In this document: positions 9,750 to 17,644 of the stretch, piece after piece
How positions within the stretch are numbered: the stretch's first letter is position 1
Layout of the letters: each line of letters begins with the position of its first letter
From: JBJXHB01 sp046160725
GTDB taxonomy: Bacteria; Pseudomonadota; Gammaproteobacteria; Burkholderiales; Burkholderiaceae_C
Direction: 5' to 3'
Assembly: GCA_046160725.1 (NCBI GenBank)
Contig: JBJXHB010000526.1
Span: forward strand, 1-26,091
DNA length: 26,091 bases
Made by a program: the position numbers and the translations under genes
Notes under the pieces: generated by a model
What the model was told of the DNA's origin: nothing
The model's database searches: none
What the model saw: the letters and a program-made list of their open reading frames with translations, nothing else

Positions 9750-12700
9750 ACGACGCAGAGGAACGAACCGCCATGGCCGATACGCCGGCCTATCGAGAAG
9801 CCGGCCGGCCCTGCAGCGAGGCGCATTTCTATGCCCTGGCCTGCGACCCCGGACGCAGCGTGGCTGTCGAGGCCTGCGCGGGTGCCGGCAAGACCTGGAT
9901 GCTGGTGTCGCGCATGGTGCGCGCCCTGCTGGACGATGCGCCGCCGCATGAGATCCTGGCCATCACGTTCACACGCAAGGCGGCCGGCGAGATGCGCCAG
10001 CGCCTGGAGCGCGACCTGGAGACATGGGCAGCCGCCTCGCCCGAGGCCCGTGTCAAGGAGCTGTGCCTGCGCGGCATGGACCGGCAACAAGCCGAGGCAA
10101 AGCAGGCGGCACTCGGCGGCTTGCAGGAGCAGCTGGCCGCCAGCGGGCGAGAGGTGGCGATTGCGACCTTCCACAGCTGGTTCGCGCAGTTGATGCTGCA
10201 GGCACCGGTCGACGTGCTGGCACAGATGGGCCTTGCGCCCGGTGTGCAGACCGTGGAGGACACCGAGCCCTGGATGCCGATGTTGCTGCGCCGCCTGCAT
10301 CGCTGGATCCGTCAGGACCCGCAGCGCGCCGTCGATCACCGCATGCTGCTGCGGCGCCACCGCGCGCCCACGGTGGCAGCCTGGATGCGGCAGATGCTGG
10401 CCCACCGGGTCGATGTCGAGATGGCCGATCAGGCGGGCGTGCTCGAGACGTCCATACCGAGCGCCGCCGCCTGCTGGCCGGCGTGCGCCGATGTGTCGGA
10501 TCCTGCGGCCCTGATCATGCAGGCCGATCGACACAATGCCATCGTCGCTGCCATCGAGCCGCTGCGGCGGCACGAGCAGAAGTCGCAGCGCGATCTGGCG
10601 GAGAAGTTGGCCAGCGCCCTTGACCGGCCCGGCTGGTCCGAGCGCTTCGATGCGGTGTGGACAGCGCTATACACGCAGGAAGGTAGCCCACGCGCCGTGG
10701 CGAGCAGAGGGCCCGCTGCGGCGGTCGTGGCGATGGTCGGGCAGCTGCACAGCTGGCGGACCCAGCAGTGGGCGCATGAGGACCAGCAGGCATTGGCACG
10801 CTTGTCGCGCGGTCTGTTCGAGCAGTGGCAGCTGCTCAAGCGTGAACTCAGCCTGGCGGACATGGTGGACCTGGAGCGCGTCGCGCATCGCCTGCTGAGC
10901 GACGATGTCCTGGCGGGCTGGGTGCAGCAGCGGCTGGACCAGCGCTGGCGCCATCTGCTGATCGACGAGTTCCAGGACACCAGCACGCTGCAATGGCAGG
11001 CCTTGGCCGCCTGGCTGTCCGGTTATGCCGGCGCGGGCGGCGGCGCCAGCGGTCAGCGCCCCTTGTCCTTGTTCATCGTCGGCGACCCGAAGCAAAGCAT
11101 CTACCGCTTTCGCCGTGCTGAGCCGCGCGTGTTCGCCGCCGCCGCGGCCTTCGTGGTCGAGGGACTAGACGGTTCCTTGCTTCAATGCGACCACACGCGC
11201 CGCAATGCCCCTGCCGTGCTGGGGCTCGTCAACACGGTGTTTGATGCCGCACAGGCATCTGGCCAGTGGGACGGCTTTCGAGCCCACACCACCAGCGTGG
11301 CTGGCGGGCATGGCGGCGCGCGATGCCTGGCCCGGTTGCCCCGGCCGCCGAAGGAGCAGCCCAAGCCAAAGCAAGCCGTGGCCGACATGGTGTGGCGCGA
11401 CTCGCTGCGCGTGGCGCGGCGACCGGACAGGCTGCCGGCCGGCCGAGCCGAGGCGGAGGCTGTGGCCGTGGCCCTGCATGCGCTGGTGCAGGAGCAGTCG
11501 TTGCCGTTGGGCGAGGTGCTGGTGTTGTCGCGCAAGCGGGGCCGCCTGGCGCTGGTCGCCCAGTCCCTGCGGCGGCGCGGCATTCCCTGCGTGGCATCCG
11601 AGAAGCTGCGCATGGCCGACCTGCCGGAGGCGGCCGACCTGCTTTGCCTGCTTGACGCGTTGGCATCGCCCGCCAACGACCTGGCGCTGGCACAAGCTCT
11701 GCGCAGCGCAGCCTTCGAAATCGGCGACGACGACTTGCTGGCCTTGGCGCGCCGGGCGGAGCGGGGCCACTGGCTGGGCGCGCTTCTGCGTTGGGAGGAT
11801 GCCCCGGCCGGCCTGGCTCGTGCACGGGACCTGTTGAAAGCCTGGCAGGAGCCATCGCGACGGCTTCCGCCGCATGACCTTCTGGATCAGATCGTCAACG
11901 ACAGCGACTTCGTGGCCCGCGCGTTGGCAAGGGCGCAACCGCACCGACGTGAGCTCGCTGTGAGGGCGGTGCAAGCCCTGCTGTGGCAGGCCTTGGACAG
12001 CAATGGAGGGCGCTTCAGTTCCCCCTATGCGTTGGTGCGGGCCATGCGTGCCGAGTCCGTGCGACTGCCCGTGCCGGCCCAGCCGGATGCGGTGCGGCTG
12101 ATGACCATCCATGGCGCCAAGGGCCTTGAGGCCCGTGCCGTCTTCCTGGTCGATGCCGACCCGGCGGTGCCCAAGCTGGACCTGACGAGCATCCTGCTGG
12201 ACTGGCCGGTGGCAGAACCGCATCCACGGGCCCTGGCCTTCGTGGCATCCGCAAGAAGCCAGGTACCGTCGCTTGCGCCGCTGGCGGCCGAGGAGCAGCG
12301 CATCGCCCAGCGCGAGCGACTGAACCTTCTGTATGTTGCCCTGACCCGGGCGCGGCAGTGGTTGGTGATCAGCGCGACCGAACCCCATGCCCGAGAGTCC
12401 GGCGCCAGCTGGTGGGACCTCATGCTGCCGGCCTGCGCGCCCTGGCAGCCGGACGAGCCGCAAGGCGGCCTGGCAGCAGGCGCAACGGTGCCGGTGCCGG
12501 TGATGCCGCAGTGGCGTCCTGCCGAGTCGGCCGAGGAGGCGCCCAACGGGTCGACAGGCGCCGGGCCTGCCGACGCATTGACCGGTCCATCCGAGGACGC
12601 GATGTCCGCGCGTGTGGGTACCGCGCTGCACCGGGTGCTGGAATGGGCGCTGCAGCCCGGCGCCGACCTGACGGCCGATGCGCTGCATCGCCTGGCGGCG

Positions 12701-13072
12701 GCCGCCGCGCGCCAGGCGGGGCTGCCGGCAACGGCCGGGTCCGACGTCGCGACCCTGGCCCGGCGTCTGCTCGATGCACCGGCGCTGCGACCCTGGCTCG
12801 ATCCGTCTCAGGCGGTCTGGAGCGGGAATGAGGTGCCGGTCGCGGTCGATGGGCAATGGCTGCGTATCGACCGCTTGGTCTGTTTGAAACGGGACGGCCG
12901 GCATCAATGGTGGGTACTGGACTACAAACTGTCGGCCCAACCGCAGCATGACCCAGCCCTGCGAGATCAGCTGCAACGCTATCGGGCGGCGGTGCAGGCG
13001 TTGCAGCCGGGCGACGAGGTACGGGCCGCCTTCATCACCGGACGGGCCGAACGGATCGAGCTGGCGCCTTAG
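9746..13072 (+). CDS. addA: AddA-like UvrD-family helicase-nuclease subunit
   Basis: 1108 aa superfamily 1A helicase with a C-terminal nuclease. Motif I is ACAGAGKT (43-50), motif Ia is AITFTRKAAGEM, motif II is DEFQDT (407-412) and motif III is VGDPKQSIYRFR. Motif V is TIHGAKGLE and motif VI is YVALTRAR. The C-terminal domain has GTALHRVLEWAL, RIDRL and LDYK (Asp1059, Lys1061), an active-looking PD-(D/E)XK nuclease site. This motif order is AddA rather than RecB when paired with the Fe-S AddB upstream. Its ATG overlaps the addB stop (9746-9749), implying translational coupling. A second in-frame ATG ten codons in (9773) is possible but less favoured. The stop TAG runs into a long inverted repeat. 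Confidence 0.88.
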   Translation: MNDAEERTAMADTPAYREAGRPCSEAHFYALACDPGRSVAVEACAGAGKTWMLVSRMVRALLDDAPPHEILAITFTRKAAGEMRQRLERDLETWAAASPEARVKELCLRGMDRQQAEAKQAALGGLQEQLAASGREVAIATFHSWFAQLMLQAPVDVLAQMGLAPGVQTVEDTEPWMPMLLRRLHRWIRQDPQRAVDHRMLLRRHRAPTVAAWMRQMLAHRVDVEMADQAGVLETSIPSAAACWPACADVSDPAALIMQADRHNAIVAAIEPLRRHEQKSQRDLAEKLASALDRPGWSERFDAVWTALYTQEGSPRAVASRGPAAAVVAMVGQLHSWRTQQWAHEDQQALARLSRGLFEQWQLLKRELSLADMVDLERVAHRLLSDDVLAGWVQQRLDQRWRHLLIDEFQDTSTLQWQALAAWLSGYAGAGGGASGQRPLSLFIVGDPKQSIYRFRRAEPRVFAAAAAFVVEGLDGSLLQCDHTRRNAPAVLGLVNTVFDAAQASGQWDGFRAHTTSVAGGHGGARCLARLPRPPKEQPKPKQAVADMVWRDSLRVARRPDRLPAGRAEAEAVAVALHALVQEQSLPLGEVLVLSRKRGRLALVAQSLRRRGIPCVASEKLRMADLPEAADLLCLLDALASPANDLALAQALRSAAFEIGDDDLLALARRAERGHWLGALLRWEDAPAGLARARDLLKAWQEPSRRLPPHDLLDQIVNDSDFVARALARAQPHRRELAVRAVQALLWQALDSNGGRFSSPYALVRAMRAESVRLPVPAQPDAVRLMTIHGAKGLEARAVFLVDADPAVPKLDLTSILLDWPVAEPHPRALAFVASARSQVPSLAPLAAEEQRIAQRERLNLLYVALTRARQWLVISATEPHARESGASWWDLMLPACAPWQPDEPQGGLAAGATVPVPVMPQWRPAESAEEAPNGSTGAGPADALTGPSEDAMSARVGTALHRVLEWALQPGADLTADALHRLAAAAARQAGLPATAGSDVATLARRLLDAPALRPWLDPSQAVWSGNEVPVAVDGQWLRIDRLVCLKRDGRHQWWVLDYKLSAQPQHDPALRDQLQRYRAAVQALQPGDEVRAAFITGRAERIELAP

Positions 13073-13121
13073 AACTTGTCCGCAAATAGGCGCAGGCCCT
13101 TCCCATTTGCGGACAAGTTCT
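13071..13121. repeat. Long palindrome: 17-bp perfect inverted repeat with 17-nt centre
   Basis: AGAACTTGTCCGCAAAT (13071-13087) is repeated exactly in inverted orientation at 13105-13121. Two more pairs (GG/CC) extend inward after one mismatch. The left arm supplies the last two bases of the addA stop codon. There is no T-tract after it on either strand, so it is not a standard intrinsic terminator. It looks like a REP-type extragenic palindrome or the joined ends of a small mobile element. I see no second copy in this window. Confidence 0.85.
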
Positions 13122-13217
13122 TAGACGGCCTGCGAACTGCACGGCCAAGACCGCTCTGTTTGCCGCTCCAAGGTGGTGGGGCATGGGTCCAATCAAGGCA
13201 TCGCCCGCCGTACGCAC

Positions 13218-14990
13218 ATGGCCGCCTCGCCCGACACCGCCCGCATTGCCGCACCGCCTGCCCAGCCCGTGCGGATGTTTGGCCGCTATCAACTGCTCAA
13301 GTTGCTCGGCAAGAGCACCCGCAGCATGGCCTGGTGGGTGGCGGAACCCCGATCCGGCCAGGACTTGATCCTGGTCATCCCACGACAACAGCCGCGGGAC
13401 GCACAGGCGCTGGAGCGCTGGATGGCCGTGGCCCGCAAGGCTGCGCGCCTGGATCACCCCGGCCTGGCCCAGGCGGTCGAAGTCGGGGAGCATGACCGCT
13501 GGCCTTTCGTGGCCTATGACCGCGATGGTGGCACCACCTTGGCAGAGCGTCTCAGCGCCAAGGGCATACCTGGATCGGAGCTGGCGCCATGGGCCGTCCA
13601 GCTGCTGCAGGGCCTCGCGTTTGCGCATGAAGCGGGGATGGCGCACCACGACCTGCAGACCTTTCTGCTGCTGAGCACCGAGAACGGCGCCGGCCGGATC
13701 ATGGGGCTGGAGGTGGCCAGCCTGGCCACCGATGCGGCAGGTGGGGACACACAGGCGCTGCCATCGCTGCAGGCCCAGCGTCGGGCGGCCGAACGCGATG
13801 TGCTGGCGCTTGGTCTGGTCATGCATCACGCCCTGGCCGGCTCGGCGGCATTGGAGCAGGTCGACACCGCCAGCGTGATCGAGCGTATGCCGCCATTGGG
13901 CCGCGACATCGTTCGCCTGCCCTGGAGCACCACCCATGCGGTGGCCGAACCGCTGCGGGCCATCGTCAACCGGGCCACCGATCGCCAGGAGCGACAGCGC
14001 TATCGCAACGCACGCACCTTGTCGCGGGCACTGGAAGGTTGGATCACCGTCGAGAGCGGCTCCGGCGGCGGCCCGATCGCCTTGCTGCTGGATCGCATGC
14101 GGGCGGCAGGCGCATTGCCAGGCAGCCCGGGTGGTGCGGCTCGGGTGGCGCGGCTGGCCCTGCTGGAGCGCGAACGCACCATCGAGCTGGCCGAAATCGT
14201 CCTGGAGGACGTAGGCCTGAGCTTCGAGCTGCTTCGCATGGTCAACAGCGCTGGCGTGCGGGGATCGTCGTTGTCTGGCAGTGGTCCGGTGCTGACGCTC
14301 AGACGTGCCATCGCGATGATGGGGTTGGACGGTGTACGGCGCGGTGCCTTGTCCCTGCGGGACTGGCCGGGCCCGCTGAATGAGGCCGGCGCCACCGAAC
14401 TGGAGCGGTTGATCGAGCGCGTCAAGCGCGCGGCCAAAGTGGCCACCTGGCTGCGACCGGCGGGTTATGACCCCGAAGTGATCTATCTGCTGGCGATGCT
14501 GCAGAACCTGGGCCGTCTGCTGACCTACTACCACTTTCCCGATGAGGCTCAGCAGATCCGGCGCCTGATGCAGCCCGCACCGCCAGCCAAGCCCGGCGAT
14601 GCCGAGGAGCCCGGCATGAGCGAGGAGGGCGCGTCCTTCGCGGTGCTGGGTACGGATATCGAGGCACTGGGCGCCGCCGTTGGCCGGCACTGGGGGCTGG
14701 AGGACAGCGTACTGCACATGATGCGGCGCCTGCCGCCGGCGGCTGCGGTGCGCAATCCGGATGGCGACCATGACCTGTTGCGCATGACCGCCAGCGCAGC
14801 GAACGAGGTCATAGACGCCACCACCTTACCGACCGCCCGCCAAGGCGCCGCGCTGCAAAAAGTGGTCCAGCGCTATGGCCGGACGCTGAACGTCACTCTT
14901 CGCGACGTGATCTCGGCTGCACAGGGCAAGGAGCCCGGCAGCGAGCAGCCGCTGGACGCACCGGCTACGAACATCGGCGTCCTGTCCTGA
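13218..14990 (+). CDS. Pseudokinase-HDOD fusion protein
   Basis: 590 aa from the ATG at 13218; an upstream GTG at 13173 gives 15 extra, unconvincing residues. Residues 20-275 follow a Ser/Thr kinase fold and align well with the next gene, but catalytic positions are lost. The Gly loop is LGKSTRSMA, the VAIK lysine is Val53, the helix-C glutamate is Val71, HRDLKPSN has become HHDLQTFL (143-150), and DFG is GLE (163-165). The activation loop is shortened without a clear APE. The DVxxxG motif of helix F is kept (DVLALG, 194-199). An HDOD domain follows (about 286-500), with LRMVNSAG and NLGRLLTYYHFPDEA. HDOD proteins act in bacterial signalling without HD hydrolase residues. Predicted role: a regulator or scaffold, perhaps for the kinase encoded 16 nt downstream. 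Confidence 0.85.
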   Translation: MAASPDTARIAAPPAQPVRMFGRYQLLKLLGKSTRSMAWWVAEPRSGQDLILVIPRQQPRDAQALERWMAVARKAARLDHPGLAQAVEVGEHDRWPFVAYDRDGGTTLAERLSAKGIPGSELAPWAVQLLQGLAFAHEAGMAHHDLQTFLLLSTENGAGRIMGLEVASLATDAAGGDTQALPSLQAQRRAAERDVLALGLVMHHALAGSAALEQVDTASVIERMPPLGRDIVRLPWSTTHAVAEPLRAIVNRATDRQERQRYRNARTLSRALEGWITVESGSGGGPIALLLDRMRAAGALPGSPGGAARVARLALLERERTIELAEIVLEDVGLSFELLRMVNSAGVRGSSLSGSGPVLTLRRAIAMMGLDGVRRGALSLRDWPGPLNEAGATELERLIERVKRAAKVATWLRPAGYDPEVIYLLAMLQNLGRLLTYYHFPDEAQQIRRLMQPAPPAKPGDAEEPGMSEEGASFAVLGTDIEALGAAVGRHWGLEDSVLHMMRRLPPAAAVRNPDGDHDLLRMTASAANEVIDATTLPTARQGAALQKVVQRYGRTLNVTLRDVISAAQGKEPGSEQPLDAPATNIGVLS

Positions 14991-15006
14991 TGAGTCGCCA
15001 CCCCAC

Positions 15007-17445
15007 ATGAGCAACCTGGCCCACGACGCCAAGGCCCAGCGGATCGGCCGCTTCATCCTGCGCGAGCCGCTGGGCAAGGGGGCCCAGGCCACGGTCTGGC
15101 GCGCCCATGATGAACGGCTGGACCGGGATGTCGCGCTCAAGCTGCTCGACCAGGGAGGGGGTGCCGAGGCGCTGGCCGAGTGGCTGAACGAGGCGCGTGC
15201 GGTGAGCCGGCTCTCGCACCCGAACATCGTGCCGGTGTTCGAGGCCGACAGCCAGGCAGGGCAGCCGTACATGGTGTTCGAGCTCGTCATGGGACGCACC
15301 CTGTCAGATGCCTTGCGCAAGGACGGCGCCATGGCACCCAGAGCTGCGGTGGCCATGATGATGCAGGTGCTGCAGGCGCTCGCCGCTGCGCATGCCCAGG
15401 GCATCGTGCACCGCGATCTGAAGCCGTCCAACATCCTGATCGACGAGACCGGGCGCCCCCGCGTGATGGACTTCGGCATCGCTGCGAGGGTCACCGACGG
15501 CAATGACGGCCGCATCGTCGGCACCCCCGGCTACATCTCGCCCGAGGCGGCGGCCGGCGCGCAGCCGGTGCCGGCCATGGATGTCTTCAGCGCGGGCATG
15601 GTGCTGGCGCACATGCTGGCCGGCCGGGCCCTGATCCAGGAGCGCGACCCGATGATGGCGCTGCAGCGGGCCCGCAAAGAGGTCTTCCGTCTGCCGACCA
15701 ACATCGTCTGCGACGATGCCCTGAGAGCGGTTGCGAACCGTGCGCTTGAGCGCGACCTCGCGCTGCGGTACCCGAGCGCGCAGGCGATGCAGGACGCGCT
15801 GGCGGCCACCGCGCCCCCCGATGCTCGGCCCGAGGCTGCCGAAAGTTCATCCGCCACGCTGGACTTTCTGCTGCGGCGCATGCGTCACAAGAGCGACTTC
15901 CCGACCATGTCGGACTCGATCGTGCGGATCCAACGCATGGCGACATCCGACACCGAAAGCCTGGCCAGCTTGTCAGCGGAGATCCTGAAGGACGTGGCAC
16001 TGACCCACAAGCTGCTGCGCCTGGTCAACACGGCCGGCTACAGCCACGCCGGTGGCGGCAGCATCTCGACCATCTCCAGGGCGGTGGCGCTGATCGGCTT
16101 TGCCGGCATCCGCAACATGGCCCTGTCCCTGGTCCTGCTGGAACACATGCAGGACAAGGCCCACGCTTCCCGCCTGCGCGAAGAGTTCGCAGGCGCCTTG
16201 ATGGCCGGGCAACTGGCCAACGAGTTGACACCCTGGGCGCGCGATGCCGAGGAGGTGTATGTCGCGGCCCTGCTGGGCAACCTGGGCCGGCTCTTGACCG
16301 AGTTCTACTTTCCTGAGGAAGCTCGCAGCATCCGCGAGGCGCTGTCCGCCCTGCCGGCACCGGCCGGCAGCGAGGCGGTCGAGGCCGCTTCCGTGCGCGT
16401 GCTCGGGTTGAGCTTCCAGGACCTGGGCATCGGCGTCGCGCGCGCCTGGGGCCTGCCGGAGCCGTTGCGCCAGGCGATGCGCCGCCCCGAAGGCGAGCCG
16501 CCGAACCGGGCGGCCGAGCGCGGCGCCGAACGCCACCGCTGGCTGGCTGCACTGGCCAATGACATGTCCGCCGCGATGATGCAACTGGAGCCGCTGGCGG
16601 CGCAGCAGCGCCTGGCCGAACTGGCCGAACGCCATGCCCGACTGATGGGCCTGCCGGTGGCCGCCTTTGCGCAAGCCGTGGCGACGGCACGCCAGAAGCT
16701 ATCGCAGATGGCGCCGGCGCTGGGCTTACGGCTGGAGGCGGGCTCGCCGGCTCGCCGGCTGCTGGATGATCCCTCACCGGCCGTACCCGGGCCGACGGAC
16801 TCGCTGTCGCCGCACCAGCTGCAGGCAACGTTGGCGCTGCCTCGGGGCCGGCCGGATGTCGACCTGGCGGTTGGTGTGTCGCCCTCAGAGGACGCGCCGA
16901 CATTGGTCGCATCGCCGCAGCCGGGTGCGGCCGCCGACTTGCTCACGGCTGGCATCCAGGACGTGACCCATGCCCTTGCCAGCGAGTCCTTCCGCCTGAA
17001 CGAGGCGTTGCGGATGATCATGGAGACCCTGTTGCGGGCACTGCGCCTGCGGCGCGTGATCTTCCTGCTGCGCGACGCGCGCAAGTCGCAGCTGGTGGGC
17101 CGATTCGGACTGGGTGACCAGGCACAGGCGCTGGCGTCGCGCTACACCGTTGCCCTGCAGTTGCCTGCAGGCAACGCACCCGACCTGTTCACTGCGGTGT
17201 GCCTGAAAGGCGCCGACACGCTGATCGCCGATGCCGGTGAGCCCCGCATCCGCGACCGCATGCCCACCTGGTTTGCGGATGTACCGGCGACTTCCTTCCT
17301 GCTGCTGCCACTGCACCTGAAGGGCGCGCCATTCGCGCTGATTTATGCGGACGCCTCCAGCCGCATCGAAATGGACGAGCGGGAGCTGGCGTTGGTGCGG
17401 ACCTTGCGCAACCAGGCACTGATGGCCTTTCGCCAGGGCGGCTGA
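15007..17445 (+). CDS. Ser/Thr protein kinase-HDOD-GAF fusion protein
   Basis: 812 aa. The kinase domain (about 14-268) is complete: glycine loop GKGAQATVW (23-31), Lys45 in VALK, helix-C Glu62, HRDLKPSN (135-142), DFG (155-157), GTPGYISPE (172-180) and DVFSAG (192-197). An HDOD domain (about 286-500) carries LRLVNTAG, ISRAVALIGFAGIRNMAL and GNLGRLLTEFYFPEEA. After a variable linker, the C-terminal part (about 645-810) has the predicted pattern of a GAF domain, a small-molecule or protein sensor module. No transmembrane segment is seen, so the protein is probably cytoplasmic. It begins 16 nt after the pseudokinase gene and is its paralogue, so they are likely cotranscribed and may work together. 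Substrates are unknown. The ffs gene converges on its 3' end. Confidence 0.9.
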   Translation: MSNLAHDAKAQRIGRFILREPLGKGAQATVWRAHDERLDRDVALKLLDQGGGAEALAEWLNEARAVSRLSHPNIVPVFEADSQAGQPYMVFELVMGRTLSDALRKDGAMAPRAAVAMMMQVLQALAAAHAQGIVHRDLKPSNILIDETGRPRVMDFGIAARVTDGNDGRIVGTPGYISPEAAAGAQPVPAMDVFSAGMVLAHMLAGRALIQERDPMMALQRARKEVFRLPTNIVCDDALRAVANRALERDLALRYPSAQAMQDALAATAPPDARPEAAESSSATLDFLLRRMRHKSDFPTMSDSIVRIQRMATSDTESLASLSAEILKDVALTHKLLRLVNTAGYSHAGGGSISTISRAVALIGFAGIRNMALSLVLLEHMQDKAHASRLREEFAGALMAGQLANELTPWARDAEEVYVAALLGNLGRLLTEFYFPEEARSIREALSALPAPAGSEAVEAASVRVLGLSFQDLGIGVARAWGLPEPLRQAMRRPEGEPPNRAAERGAERHRWLAALANDMSAAMMQLEPLAAQQRLAELAERHARLMGLPVAAFAQAVATARQKLSQMAPALGLRLEAGSPARRLLDDPSPAVPGPTDSLSPHQLQATLALPRGRPDVDLAVGVSPSEDAPTLVASPQPGAAADLLTAGIQDVTHALASESFRLNEALRMIMETLLRALRLRRVIFLLRDARKSQLVGRFGLGDQAQALASRYTVALQLPAGNAPDLFTAVCLKGADTLIADAGEPRIRDRMPTWFADVPATSFLLLPLHLKGAPFALIYADASSRIEMDERELALVRTLRNQALMAFRQGG

Positions 17446-17490
17446 CCGAATCGACGGCTCGGCGCCGTGGCCGCCCCGCCGGCGGTGGAG

Positions 17491-17591
17491 GGTGACGAGC
17501 CTTACCCTCGGCACTGGTTGGAACAGTTAGGGCTGCTTCGTTCCCGACCTGACCCGTTTGGCCGCCCTTCCATGCGAGGAGGCCCGTCACC
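17491..17591 (-). ncRNA. ffs: Signal recognition particle 4.5S RNA
   Basis: On the minus strand, GGTGACGGGCC (17591-17581) pairs with GGCTCGTCACC (17501-17491) with one G-U pair, forming the closed terminal helix of a 101-nt RNA. CCTCG/CGAGG and GGAA/TTCC extend the rod. The apical domain reads GGTCAGGTCG, GGAA, CGAAGCAGCC, matching the Ffh-binding region. The GGAA tetraloop is closed by G-C over C-G where the common form has C-G over C-G, so the change keeps pairing. This is the small bacterial SRP RNA, which with Ffh targets nascent membrane proteins. A TACAAT -10 lies 5 nt upstream of the 5' end. The exact ends could differ by a base or two. Confidence 0.93.
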
Positions 17592-17595
17592 GCGC

Positions 17596-17601
17596 ATTGT
17601 A
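17596..17601 (-). promoter_or_regulatory. -10 element of the ffs promoter
   Basis: TACAAT on the minus strand, ending 4 nt before the first paired base of the SRP RNA, which fits a transcription start at about 17591. No clear -35 hexamer is found at 16-18 nt; the region there is taken up by a GC hairpin. Confidence 0.6.
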
Positions 17602-17618
17602 GGTGGACCGCCTCGATC

Positions 17619-17636
17619 GGGCCTCCTTGGAGGCCC
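17619..17636. other. GC-rich hairpin between the purM-like gene and ffs
   Basis: GGGCCTCC and GGAGGCCC form a near-perfect 18-nt palindrome (7-bp stem, CAAG loop) 8 nt past the stop codon of the purM-like gene. No T-tract follows on either strand. It may mark the 3' end of that mRNA, and it overlaps the expected -35 region of ffs. Confidence 0.5.
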
Positions 17637-17644
17637 GCCACCAT

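Noticed and set aside
11165..12976. Minus-strand open frame of 603 codons opposite addA
   Set aside because: Antisense to the helicase motifs of addA; composition (Gln/Arg/Gly/His-rich) is typical of a GC-rich shadow frame.
13071..13121. The palindrome as an intrinsic terminator for addA
   Set aside because: The stem is strong but no T-tract follows on the plus strand and the loop is long; better treated as a palindromic repeat.
13035..14771. Minus-strand open frame of 578 codons opposite the pseudokinase gene
   Set aside because: It crosses the palindrome and lies opposite a gene with clear kinase-fold and HDOD homology; no recognisable motifs.
16741..16758. Tandem 8-bp repeat GGCTCGCC in the kinase gene
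   Set aside because: Just over two copies inside a variable linker; too short to be more than chance or slippage.
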